Shown one piece after another: positions 54,223 through 62,947 of a stretch of DNA of 64,000 nt (position 1 is the first letter of the stretch; the number at the start of each line of letters is the position of its first letter). The DNA lies in the NCBI RefSeq assembly GCF_027925445.1, contig NZ_AP027149.1:1364001-1428000 (forward strand). The letters are read 5' to 3'. This DNA comes from Methylocystis bryophila. GTDB lineage: Bacteria; Pseudomonadota; Alphaproteobacteria; Rhizobiales; Beijerinckiaceae. Made by a program: the position numbers and the translations under genes. The notes under the pieces were generated by a model, which searched no databases, had not been told where the DNA came from, and saw nothing but the letters and a program-made list of their open reading frames with translations.

Positions 54223-55182
54223 ATGCCAGGGCCTGGAGCTAAAGACTTGTCGCTGCCGATAGACTCATCGAGCCAACAGAGCGCAGGCGGCCAGACGACG
54301 GTTCACCATCGAAGCGTCGAGCTGGAGTGTTCCTGGGTCGTGCCGCTGCGCGACTCCGGCGCAAGGCCACCGCTGTTTTGCGCTTGCGCCGGTGATGGCG
54401 ACGGCGCCGCCTATAGCGATCTCGCTGCGGCGCTGCCGAGCGATCAGCCAGTCTATTCCTTTGGTCTCCCCGCTCTCAGCGGCCGGGAGCAATTTCCCAG
54501 CGTCGAGCAGATCGCCGAGAAATATGTCCGGAAGCTCCGCAAGATACAAAAGCGCGGTCCGTACTATCTGTGCGGCTACTCATTTGGCGGCTTGGTCGTA
54601 TATGAAATGGCGTTACGCCTGATGGAAGAGGGCGAGCAAATTGGGTTGCTTGCGCTTTTGGACACAGAGCATCCATCCTACAGTCAAACTTTACCGTCGG
54701 CACAGCGGACGGATTACTATCATACGTACCTGTTCCATAGGCTCCGCAAATACGGCCGTAATGTTATCCATGGCAGGATCGACCAGATCGTCTATGACCT
54801 ATTCGTGCTTTGCCGCGCGCGGTGCAAGAAGGTCGCGTTTCGGGTCTTCCGAGCGGCGTCCCGCGGTTTGGGCTGGCGGATCCCAAGCGCCTTTAGCAGT
54901 AATGAGCTCGTTTTGCTGGCGGCATGGCAAGCCTATAGGCCGCCGAGATACGAGGGCCGTCTCGTGCTCTTTAATGCGGCTGGCCGCGCCCCTGAATATA
55001 AAGCGGACAGCACGCTGGGATGGAAAACCTGTGCGACCGGCGCCATCGAGGTGCATGTGACGCCGGGAGATCATCACAACTTATTGCGTCCCCCGCATGC
55101 GCGTGACTTTGGCGAGCGCCTGACGCCCCATCTTGGCGCGACCGTACAACCGGATGGCTCGGATCGCGGAGTTGGGCCTTGA
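54223..55182 (+). CDS. Stand-alone thioesterase domain protein
   Basis: A 319-residue alpha/beta hydrolase of the thioesterase family found at the end of non-ribosomal peptide and polyketide synthases. The nucleophile motif is GYSFGGLVVYEMALRL near residue 124, the acid lies in LLALLDTEHPS, and the histidine in VTPGDHHNLLRPP near the C-terminus. No synthase module lies nearby. The ATG at 54223 directly abuts the repeat, so the start may be downstream; about the first 35 residues look unstructured. Its stop overlaps the next start by three bases. Confidence 0.82.
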   Translation: MPGPGAKDLSLPIDSSSQQSAGGQTTVHHRSVELECSWVVPLRDSGARPPLFCACAGDGDGAAYSDLAAALPSDQPVYSFGLPALSGREQFPSVEQIAEKYVRKLRKIQKRGPYYLCGYSFGGLVVYEMALRLMEEGEQIGLLALLDTEHPSYSQTLPSAQRTDYYHTYLFHRLRKYGRNVIHGRIDQIVYDLFVLCRARCKKVAFRVFRAASRGLGWRIPSAFSSNELVLLAAWQAYRPPRYEGRLVLFNAAGRAPEYKADSTLGWKTCATGAIEVHVTPGDHHNLLRPPHARDFGERLTPHLGATVQPDGSDRGVGP

Positions 55183-56000
55183 TCGACTTCTCGGTCGTGA
55201 TCCCGACTTATCGCAGGCGCGAGCAGCTGAGCGAGGCGATCGCCAGTGTGCTTCGGCAATCGGGCGTGACGTTCGAGGTCTTGGTCGTCGACGATTGTCC
55301 CGATGGGTCGGCGGGGGACGACGTGCGCGCGCTGAACGATCCGCGGGTGAGCTATCAGAGAAATCCTCTGCCGACCGGCGGTGTTCCCAGCGTGGTGCGC
55401 AACCTGGCGAGGCCCCGCGCGAAAGGGAGCTTCATCCACTTCCTAGACGATGACGACATTGTGCCGGAAGGCCATTACGCCGCCGTCAAGACGGCTTTCG
55501 ACGCTCATCCCGGCGTGGGCCTCGTGTTCGGCCGGATCGCGCCGTTTGGCGGCTGCCCCGAGACGCAGCTGCAGCACGAACAACGCTACTTCGCCGAGGC
55601 CGCACGCAATGCAGCTGCATGCGGGAGATTCGGGTCCCGGCTCGCTTTCACGAGCCGCATGTTGTTCGGGCCTCCCATGCTGGTTTGCAGCGCCGGCGTC
55701 GCGCGCCGTGAGTGCGTCGAACGGATCGGCGGCTTCGACCCGGGGATTCGGTTGATGGAAGACGCGGACTTCTTCGTGCGCATCATGCGGGAGTGCGGCG
55801 CTCTTTTTCTTGATCGGGTTGCGCTGCATTACCGTATCGGAAGCCCGTCGCTGATGCATTCGCCCACACCCCCGCCGGCGCAACTGCAAGAGCAACGCGA
55901 CGGTCGTAAGCGCATGCAGCGAAGCTATCGGGCGAAACAGGGCGCGCTGGAGTTTTACACCTTGGCGATCCTCGCGCGCACGGTATTGAAAGTGCTGTGA
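55179..56000 (+). CDS. Family 2 glycosyltransferase
   Basis: A 273-residue GT-A fold enzyme. FSVVIPTYRRREQLSEAIASVLRQS and VLVVDDCPDGS are the nucleotide-sugar opening, FIHFLDDDDIVPEGH holds the DxD metal site, and RIGGFDPGIRLMEDADFFVRIMREC the acceptor-side ED motif. The product is unknown. The start is TTG 55179, which overlaps the thioesterase stop (TTGA), so the two are coupled. It probably builds a modified glycan together with the upstream acyltransferase and thioesterase. Confidence 0.85.
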   Translation: MIDFSVVIPTYRRREQLSEAIASVLRQSGVTFEVLVVDDCPDGSAGDDVRALNDPRVSYQRNPLPTGGVPSVVRNLARPRAKGSFIHFLDDDDIVPEGHYAAVKTAFDAHPGVGLVFGRIAPFGGCPETQLQHEQRYFAEAARNAAACGRFGSRLAFTSRMLFGPPMLVCSAGVARRECVERIGGFDPGIRLMEDADFFVRIMRECGALFLDRVALHYRIGSPSLMHSPTPPPAQLQEQRDGRKRMQRSYRAKQGALEFYTLAILARTVLKVL

Positions 56001-56409
56001 ACGGGCGTTGATCGTTCGGACGAGTTTTTTCGCTTGTCGCCAACTCCAGGCCTCAGTTCTCGCTTTCTCGCTTCGGGAGAAATCGAAGGGGCCTTGGCCT
56101 TCCCGACAAATTTAGAGCGCGATTGGCGCGAAAAACCGGTTTCCACTTTTTCGCATCCCGCTCTCGCGATACGCTGAAATGTGACCGGCAGAATTTTTAA
56201 CGCATTTCCCCCGCTTTCATGGGGAAGATGCTTTACCGAGCAGAAGCTCTACTGTATTCCTCAAGAATCGGCGATTCTGTTGATCGCGCAGTTCTCCGGT
56301 TGCGGACATCGGTCCCGTGCCGGAGGAGGATGCTTGCTCCGCAGCCTATAGGCGGGTGCTCTTCATGAGTGTTGCGTAGGGATCGAGTCGTCGCGAGCTC
56401 TCGATTTAA
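56001..56409. other. Intergenic region containing one repeat
   Basis: A 409-base gap between the glycosyltransferase and the second RND operon. The repeat at 56111-56164 is its only recognisable element. The last 150 bases should hold the RND promoter; I cannot pick a convincing hexamer pair. Confidence 0.5.
56111..56164 (+). repeat. Palindromic intergenic repeat, core module
   Basis: TTTAGAGCGCGATTGGCG, CGAAAAACCGGTTTCC, ACTTTTTCGCATCCCGCTCTC. It differs from the 58201 copy at only a few positions. The outer arms (AGAGCG and CGCTCT) are complementary. Confidence 0.85.
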
Positions 56410-58044
56410 ATGCGACTGGGAGCCTTCATGGCAGGGGCACTGACGAGGAAGGGGGGCGCGGCGGGCTGCGCGATTGTGCTTGCGGCCGGTTTGGCCGGAT
56501 GCGCCGTCGGCCCCGACTTCGTCACTCCGCCCGCGCCGGTCGCAGACACCTGGCTCGAATGGCGGAGCCATTCTCTAAAGAGCGGAGCCGAAGAATATCG
56601 CGACTGGTGGCGTGTCTTTCACGACCCGGTCCTCAATCAGCTCATCGACATTGCCTATGCTCAAAATCTGACGCTGTTGAGCGCCGGCACGAAGGTGCTC
56701 CAGGCGCGCGCCGAGCTCGGCGTCGCAATCGGCGAGTTCTATCCCCAGTCGCAAAGCGTGAGCAGCGCGGTCTCCTACAATCGCGCGAGCAACGCCACGC
56801 CCGCGTCGCAAGGGGGAAACTCGACGACGCTCGGGAATTTTTGGGCCGACAGGTGGATGGCTTCGGCGATGTGGGAAGTCGACATTTGGGGAAAGTTTCG
56901 TCGCGGCGTCGAGTCGGCCGACACCACCTATCTTGCCTCAATCGCAAGCTACGACGATGTGCTCGTGACGCTTCTCGGCGACGTCGCGCAAACCTACATT
57001 GGCATCCGCACGATCGAGCAGCAGATCGCGATCGCCCGCGAGAATATCGTTCGACAGCGGGAGGCCGTCCGAATCGCGCGTGATCGCTACCACGGCGGCG
57101 CTTCGACGATGCTCGACGTCTATCAGTCGGAAAACGTGCTCGCCCAGACCGAGGCGACTGTTCCACAGCTCACGATCGAGCTCAGGAAAGGCCAGAATGC
57201 GCTGCGCGTGCTGTTGGGCATGGCGCCGGAGCCGTTAGGTTCCTTGCTCGCCTCTTCGACTGGCAAGATTCCATCCCCCTCGGGCGAGGTTGTGGTTGGC
57301 GTTCCCGCGGATCTGTTGCGCCGCAGACCCGACATTCGCGTCGCCGAGCTGCGTGCCGCCGCGCAAAGCGCGCAGATTGGCGTGGCGGAAGCGGAACTCT
57401 ATCCGGCGATCAGCATCACCGGGGCTTTCGGCGGCATGGCGAGCAACGTCAGCGGGCATAGTCTCGTTCAAATGTTCCAACCCCTCGGCAGGGCCTTCAC
57501 CATCGGGCCCTCGTTCAAATGGAACGTGCTGAACTACGGGCAGATCACAAATAATGTGCGCCTCCAGGACGCGACCCTGCAACAATACCTTGTCGACTAC
57601 CAAAATACGGTGCTCAACGCGCAGCGCGAGGTGGAAGACGGGATCTCCAAATTCTTGCTGTCGCGCTCGCAGGCGGCCTTTCTGCGCCGCAGCGTCACCG
57701 AGGCTCGCGGGGCCTTGAAGATTTCGCTGCTCGAGTATCAGCAGGGAACCCGCGACTTCACCACGGTTCTGACGTCGGAAGAGAATCTCTACTCGGCCCA
57801 AAACAGCTTTGCGGTGGCGAGCGGCAATGTGTCCACCGGCTTGGTTGCGGTCTTCCGCGGGCTCGGCGGAGGATGGCAGATCAGAGAGGGGCAAGGCTTC
57901 GTGGACCCCGCCACGGCCCTGGATATGCGCGCCCGAACGAACTGGGGCGAGCTCTTGTCTCCGGGCGGGCAGCCTCCGCCGCCGGATCCCGGTTTGCCTG
58001 GGGCCCAGGATGAAGGGCCGAAGATTCGATTGCCTGAGTGGTGA
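56410..58044 (+). CDS. Outer-membrane efflux lipoprotein (NodT family)
   Basis: A 544-residue outer-membrane factor with a signal peptide and lipobox LAAGLAGCAVGPDFVTPP. TolC-fold helices include VLQARAELGVAIGEFYPQSQSVS and RRRPDIRVAELRAAAQSAQIGVAEAELYPAISITG, a family hallmark. The start at ATG 56410 gives a signal of about 34 residues; ATG 56428 is an alternative. It is first of three co-oriented RND genes, 31 bases before the adaptor. Confidence 0.9.
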   Translation: MRLGAFMAGALTRKGGAAGCAIVLAAGLAGCAVGPDFVTPPAPVADTWLEWRSHSLKSGAEEYRDWWRVFHDPVLNQLIDIAYAQNLTLLSAGTKVLQARAELGVAIGEFYPQSQSVSSAVSYNRASNATPASQGGNSTTLGNFWADRWMASAMWEVDIWGKFRRGVESADTTYLASIASYDDVLVTLLGDVAQTYIGIRTIEQQIAIARENIVRQREAVRIARDRYHGGASTMLDVYQSENVLAQTEATVPQLTIELRKGQNALRVLLGMAPEPLGSLLASSTGKIPSPSGEVVVGVPADLLRRRPDIRVAELRAAAQSAQIGVAEAELYPAISITGAFGGMASNVSGHSLVQMFQPLGRAFTIGPSFKWNVLNYGQITNNVRLQDATLQQYLVDYQNTVLNAQREVEDGISKFLLSRSQAAFLRRSVTEARGALKISLLEYQQGTRDFTTVLTSEENLYSAQNSFAVASGNVSTGLVAVFRGLGGGWQIREGQGFVDPATALDMRARTNWGELLSPGGQPPPPDPGLPGAQDEGPKIRLPEW

Positions 58045-58075
58045 GGAAAGGCGCGAAAGCAATGAGCGATCCCCT

Positions 58076-59512
58076 ATGAAGCTGAGCTTTCATATCGCAA
58101 GGGGCTGGAGCAATGGCTCGGCGGGAGCCGCCGGGGCGCTAGATCACGCTGCTTTCAGGCGGAAGCGCCTGAAAGCAGAAAACGTGATCGATTCTAAACG
58201 TTTAGAGCGCGATTTGTGCGAAAAACCGGTTTCCACTTTTTCGCATCGCGCTCTAGCCCGCGTCGCCGGGGCTTTCTTCCTTGTCTCCGCGTTTATCCTC
58301 GGAGCGGCGCCGCCCGCCTCGGCCGAATCGGCCTGGGAAAAGCTGTTTCGCGAGATTGGCGGCGCCCAAAAACCTTCTCCCGGCAAGGACGCCGAACCCG
58401 CCAAAGCTGCGTCGCCTCCCGCTTCAGGCGCGGCCGCGCCCCCGGCGGGCGCTCCGACGGTCCCAGCGGCCCGCCCCAGGGTTCAGAAGGTTACCGAATA
58501 TGTCCAGCTTACGGGCAACGCCACGTCGGTAAATACAGTCAATTTGATTGCTCGCGTGGAAGGATATTTGGAAAAAATCCATTTCCGGGATGGTCAGACT
58601 GTCCGGAAGGGTGACCTCTTATTCACAATACAGCAACAGCAATATAAAGATCAATTGAGGCAGGCCGAATCTCAAGTCCGAGCGCTAGAAGCGGCGGTGT
58701 ACTATGCCAGGACGGAAGCCTCCCGCTATGGAGCGCTCGAGAAAAAGGGCGCCGCCGCCCAGGTCGTCGTCGATAATTGGAACTTCCAGGCTGCAAAGAC
58801 CCAAGCCGACCTGGAGGCTGCAAAGGCGCAGGTCGACATTGCGAAGCTCAATCTCAGTTACACGGAGGTTCGCGCCCCGTTCGACGGTCAGATGACGAAA
58901 CATTACATGGATCCCGGCAACACGGTGGGGGGCGCCGGTCAGCGAACCGTGCTTGCCGACATCGTGCAGCTCGATCCGATTTATGTCGTTGCGAATCTCA
59001 GCGAAGCCGAACTGTTCACAATTCGGAGCAATCTCAAGCAGAAATGGCCGGAATACGCTGAGCTCCTGAAAGTCCCGGTCGAGGTCGGACTGCAAAACCA
59101 GAACAATTTTCCCTATCGCGGAACGATCGAATATGTCGCGCCCGGACTCGATCCGAAGACCGGAACCTTGTTCGTGCGAGGGATCTTGAAGAACCCGACT
59201 CTCAGTCTGCTGCCGGGATTCTTCGTTCAGATGCGGTTGCCAAAAGGGCGAGTCTTGCCGGGGGCCTTGCTCGTGCCGGATAGCGCCTTGCAGTCGGATC
59301 AAGGCGGCCGCTTCTTGCTGGTGCTAAACCAGGATGACGTCGTCGAGCAGCGTTATGTTCAGCTCGGCGAGCTCGACGGCAACCTCCGTGTCATCTTGTC
59401 CGGGCTGAACGGAGACGATCGCGTCGTCCTCAGCGATTTTTGGCGCGCCTCGCCCGGAACGAAGGTTTCGCCGAAATTGATTAAGCTCGACAGAGAGGGA
59501 GAGAATCCCTGA
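58076..59512 (+). CDS. RND efflux membrane fusion protein (AcrA/MexA type) with repeat-derived N-terminus
   Basis: A 478-residue adaptor. The lipoyl halves are VEGYLEKIHFRDGQTVRKGDLLFTI and VRAPFDGQMTKHYMDPGNTVG, around an alpha hairpin; ANLSEAELFTIRSNL and VPDSALQSDQGGRF belong to the later domains. A signal peptide core (AGAFFLVSAFILGAAPPASA) lies at residues 61-83, unusually far from ATG 58076. The stretch between (about residues 20-59) is encoded by the palindromic repeat and is in frame. TTG 58214 inside the repeat would also give a signal peptide of normal length. It overlaps the RND pump gene by one base. Confidence 0.85.
   Translation: MKLSFHIARGWSNGSAGAAGALDHAAFRRKRLKAENVIDSKRLERDLCEKPVSTFSHRALARVAGAFFLVSAFILGAAPPASAESAWEKLFREIGGAQKPSPGKDAEPAKAASPPASGAAAPPAGAPTVPAARPRVQKVTEYVQLTGNATSVNTVNLIARVEGYLEKIHFRDGQTVRKGDLLFTIQQQQYKDQLRQAESQVRALEAAVYYARTEASRYGALEKKGAAAQVVVDNWNFQAAKTQADLEAAKAQVDIAKLNLSYTEVRAPFDGQMTKHYMDPGNTVGGAGQRTVLADIVQLDPIYVVANLSEAELFTIRSNLKQKWPEYAELLKVPVEVGLQNQNNFPYRGTIEYVAPGLDPKTGTLFVRGILKNPTLSLLPGFFVQMRLPKGRVLPGALLVPDSALQSDQGGRFLLVLNQDDVVEQRYVQLGELDGNLRVILSGLNGDDRVVLSDFWRASPGTKVSPKLIKLDREGENP
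58142..58255 (+). repeat. Palindromic repeat, full copy, inside coding sequence
   Basis: Left hairpin: GATCACG, TGCTTTCAGGC, GGAA-G, GCCTGAAAGCA, CGTGATC, all self-complementary. Linker GATTCTAAACG. Core TTTAGAGCGCGATTTG ... CCGGTTTCCACTTTTTCGCAT, CGCGCTCTA. It is the most complete copy in the window and contributes about 39 codons without a stop. Confidence 0.88.
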
Positions 59513-62500
59513 TGTCGAAGTTCTTCATCGAGCATCCTGTTCTCGCGAATGTCTTGGCCATTGTGATCGTGGTGATCGGCATCGTGGCGATCGTCAGCCT
59601 GCCGGTCTCGCAATATCCGAACATCGTTCCGCCGACCGTGGTGGTCTCGACCAACTATCCCGGAGCCAGCCCGCAAACTGTCATCGACACTGTCGCTCTG
59701 CCAATAGAGCTGCAAGTGAATGGCGTCGACAACATGCTTTACATGTCGTCGACGAGCGCGGCCGACGGCAGCTACCAGCTGATCGTCACGTTCAAAATCG
59801 GCATGGACCCTGACATGGCGCAGGTGCTCGTGCAAAACCGAGTTTCGAACGCGATCCCCTCGCTTCCGATGTCCGTTCAGGCGCAAGGCGTGACGGTTCA
59901 AAAGAAATCGACCGCTATCTTGCAGATCGTGAGTCTCGACTCGCCGGGCGGAACCTATGACGCTTCATTCCTTAGCAATTACGCGACAATCAATCTCGTC
60001 AATGAATTGGCGCGCCTGCCGGGGGTAGCCAACGTCACCGTGTTCGGCGCGGCGAAATATGCAATGCGGGTCTGGATGGACCCCCGAAAGCTCTATGCCT
60101 TCGGCCTCACCCCGGAAGCGGTCATCAAGGCGATTCGCCAACAGAGCCAGCTCGTGGCCGCCGGCCAAACGGGCATGCCGCCGGCCCCTGACACCCAGGA
60201 TTTCCAATATACCGTCGATATCCAATCGCGCTTCGACGACCCGAGCCAGTTCGAGCAGATCATCGTCAAGTCGGAAGGCACGGACCAGGGCGCGCGCCTC
60301 GTTAGAATCAAGGATATCGGGAGAGTCGAGCTCGGCTCGCAGAACTACTCCCAGCAGTGCAGGTTCAACGATCAGCCGGCCGGCTGCATCGCCATCTACC
60401 AGACTCCCGACGCCAACTCCCTCCGGGTCGCCAAGGAAGTGGACGCCAAGATGGCGGAGCTCTCGCGGCGATTCCCACGCGACCTCAGATATCGGATTCC
60501 TTTCAATACGACGGATTTCGTCAAAGACTCGATCGATGAAGTTTACACGACGCTTTATGAGGCGGGGATTCTCGTTCTCGTCGTCATTCTGGTGTTTCTG
60601 CAAAACTTCCGCGCGACGCTCGTTCCTGCGACCACGGTTCCGGTGACGATCATCGGCGCCTTCGCAGGCATGGCGGCGCTCGGTTACACGATCAATCTTT
60701 CGACCTTGTTCGGCGTCGTGCTCGCCATCGGGATTGTCGTGGACGACGCGATCGTCATTGTCGAAGGGGCCTCCAAACACATTGAAAGGGGGCTGTCGGG
60801 GCATGACGCGTCGGTTCAAGCCATGAAGGAATTGTTCGGACCGATTATCGGCATCACGCTCGTCCTCATGGCCGTTTTTGTCCCGCCGGCCTTTCTGCCG
60901 GGAATATCCGGGAAAATGCTGGCGCAATTCGCCGTCGTGATCGCCACCACCGCCCTGATTAGCGCGATCAACGCAGCGACCTTGAAGCCCACGCAATGCG
61001 CGCAATGGCTGCGTCCGATCCCCCCGGGACGAAGGAACCCTTTCTACCGCGCGTTCAACCAGGCTTATGACTTCGTAGAAGCGCTTTACATGCGGCTCGT
61101 CAGCGCTTTGGTCAGGCGCTCGGGCGCGGTGGTGCTGGCCGGGCTCGCCATCTCCGCCCTGGGGATATGGGGCCTCGCGCGCTTGCCGAGGGCGTTCATT
61201 CCCAACGAGGATCAGGGCTACGCCATGACGGCGGTGCAGCTCCCGGAAGGCGCGTCGCTGGAACGAACGGTCAGTTCGCTGAGCCAGGCGGCTAAAATGG
61301 CGTTGGCCACGCCGGGCGTGAAGGAGGTGATCACGGTCGCCGGCGTGTCGGTCCTCGATTCAAGCGCGGTCCTCTCCAGCGCGGGGGTCAATTATGTGAT
61401 CTTCGATGAATGGGCGAAGCGCGGGAAAGCGAAAGACCAGGGGCTTCTTCCCCTCGTTATGGGATTGCAAAAGAAGGTCGAGGCCATCTCGGATGGTAAG
61501 GCCGACATGCTCGTGCCGCCGCCAATCCAAGGCATCGGGAACGCCGGCGGTTTCCAGATGCAAGTCAATCTGCTGGGCGGCAGCTTCGACTACGCAAGAC
61601 TGGGAGTCGTCACGAAGGATGTCATCAAGAGCGCGCAAGCCGATCCCCAGCTTCAACACGTTCTCACCACCTTCCGCTCCGACTCTCCGCACGTCGGCCT
61701 CAAGGTCGACCGCGTCCAGGCCGAATCGCTGAAGGTTTCGGTCGGCGACGTGTTTTCCGCTCTGACCTCTTACGTCGGTTCGACCTACGTGAACCAGTTC
61801 GCGAAGTTCGGACAAGTTATGCAAGTCTATGTTCAGGCCGACTCTCAGTATCGCCTGCAGCCTGATGATCTCCTGAACATGTATGTTCGCGGCAGCCAGG
61901 GTAATATGGTGGCCATCGGGACGCTCGCGCGTCTCGAGCCATTGACGGCGCCTCCTTTGATCGCGCTGTTCAACCTGTATCCATCAGCCGCGATCATCGG
62001 CGCGCCCGCCCGCGGCTTCAGCTCGGGAGAGGCCATGACGGATATGGAGGAGATCGCCGCCAAGAAGCTGCCCAACGACGTCGGCTTCGCATGGAACGCA
62101 ATTTCCTATCAGGAGAAGGTCACCGGAAATCTGCTTTATGTCGGTTTCGCTCTCTCGGTGCTCCTCGTCTATCTCGTGCTCGCGGGTCAATATGAGAGCT
62201 GGATCTTGCCGCTTGCCGTTATTGCAGCGGTTCCTCTCGCGCTGGTCGGGCCCGCGCTAACGCTGACGAGCCTTGGCGTCGACAACAATCTCTATGTTCA
62301 GATCGGGCTGATGCTCCTCATCGCCTTGTCCGCCAAGAACGGCATTCTCATTGTCGAGGTCGCCCGCGAGGAACGACTCCTCCACGGCAAACCGACGATC
62401 GAGGCCGCGATCGAAGCGGCGCGCTCGCGCTTCCGCCCCATTCTGATGACCTCCATCGCCTTCATACTCGGCGTTCTGCCCTTGGTGCTCGCCACGGGGG

Positions 62501-62706
62501 CGGGGGCCAACGCGCGCAAGTCACTCGGCATAAGCGTCTTCACCGGAATGATTTCTTCGACCGTGCTTGCGGTCGTATTGGTGCCGTCGTTCTTTGTGGC
62601 GCTGCAGAAGCTCGACGAGCGCCTTGGCCGCAAGCCGCCGCCCAAGAAGAGCGCGGAGGGGCTGGAGAACACGCAAAAGAGCGTGGCTGCCGAGGAGAAG
62701 GCGTGA
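59512..62706 (+). CDS. RND multidrug efflux pump (AcrB/HAE1 family)
   Basis: A 1064-residue, 12-helix inner-membrane pump. FFIEHPVLANVLAIVIVVIGI and SLPVSQYPNIVPPTVVVSTNYPGAS open it as in AcrB/MexB; VLAIGIVVDDAIVIVEGASKHIE holds the paired aspartates of the proton relay, and the C-terminal half has SAKNGILIVEVAREE with the matching lysine. Drug-binding loops cannot be interpreted by eye. It completes a tripartite operon with its own outer-membrane factor and adaptor; no dedicated regulator is adjacent. Confidence 0.94.
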   Translation: MSKFFIEHPVLANVLAIVIVVIGIVAIVSLPVSQYPNIVPPTVVVSTNYPGASPQTVIDTVALPIELQVNGVDNMLYMSSTSAADGSYQLIVTFKIGMDPDMAQVLVQNRVSNAIPSLPMSVQAQGVTVQKKSTAILQIVSLDSPGGTYDASFLSNYATINLVNELARLPGVANVTVFGAAKYAMRVWMDPRKLYAFGLTPEAVIKAIRQQSQLVAAGQTGMPPAPDTQDFQYTVDIQSRFDDPSQFEQIIVKSEGTDQGARLVRIKDIGRVELGSQNYSQQCRFNDQPAGCIAIYQTPDANSLRVAKEVDAKMAELSRRFPRDLRYRIPFNTTDFVKDSIDEVYTTLYEAGILVLVVILVFLQNFRATLVPATTVPVTIIGAFAGMAALGYTINLSTLFGVVLAIGIVVDDAIVIVEGASKHIERGLSGHDASVQAMKELFGPIIGITLVLMAVFVPPAFLPGISGKMLAQFAVVIATTALISAINAATLKPTQCAQWLRPIPPGRRNPFYRAFNQAYDFVEALYMRLVSALVRRSGAVVLAGLAISALGIWGLARLPRAFIPNEDQGYAMTAVQLPEGASLERTVSSLSQAAKMALATPGVKEVITVAGVSVLDSSAVLSSAGVNYVIFDEWAKRGKAKDQGLLPLVMGLQKKVEAISDGKADMLVPPPIQGIGNAGGFQMQVNLLGGSFDYARLGVVTKDVIKSAQADPQLQHVLTTFRSDSPHVGLKVDRVQAESLKVSVGDVFSALTSYVGSTYVNQFAKFGQVMQVYVQADSQYRLQPDDLLNMYVRGSQGNMVAIGTLARLEPLTAPPLIALFNLYPSAAIIGAPARGFSSGEAMTDMEEIAAKKLPNDVGFAWNAISYQEKVTGNLLYVGFALSVLLVYLVLAGQYESWILPLAVIAAVPLALVGPALTLTSLGVDNNLYVQIGLMLLIALSAKNGILIVEVAREERLLHGKPTIEAAIEAARSRFRPILMTSIAFILGVLPLVLATGAGANARKSLGISVFTGMISSTVLAVVLVPSFFVALQKLDERLGRKPPPKKSAEGLENTQKSVAAEEKA

Positions 62707-62784
62707 TTGGGGCGCCCCGGCCGTTCTTCTCATGGACGCTCAAGGGGGTTGCCTGATGTTTTCCTTGAGGACCAGTTGCTTGGG

Positions 62785-62830
62785 TGGTGAGCGCGCTGGG
62801 ACTCGAACCCAGGACCCCCCTGATTAAAAG
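62785..62830 (-). repeat. 3' fragment of tRNA-Lys, attachment-site scar
   Basis: Read on the minus strand: CTTTTAATCAG, G-run, TCCTGGGTTCGAGTCCCAG, CGCGCTCACCA. This is the anticodon loop (TTT) to the encoded CCA of tRNA-Lys, with one additional G in the run between the anticodon stem and T arm. The 5' half is absent, so it is not a functional tRNA. Such 3' halves are left by integrases that use tRNA genes as att sites. Confidence 0.8.
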
Positions 62831-62947
62831 TTTCATTCTAAAGCTTTTCGAAATTATCCGACTTCACGCCATTCTTGGATAACAGGCTGATTTTAATTTA
62901 CTCTATCTGCGCCGTTGCCCGGCGTCAGTCATTCAGGAGGCGCTGCC

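Noticed and set aside
62785..62830. A functional tRNA gene
   Set aside because: The 5' acceptor and D arm are absent, and the run before the T arm has an extra G.
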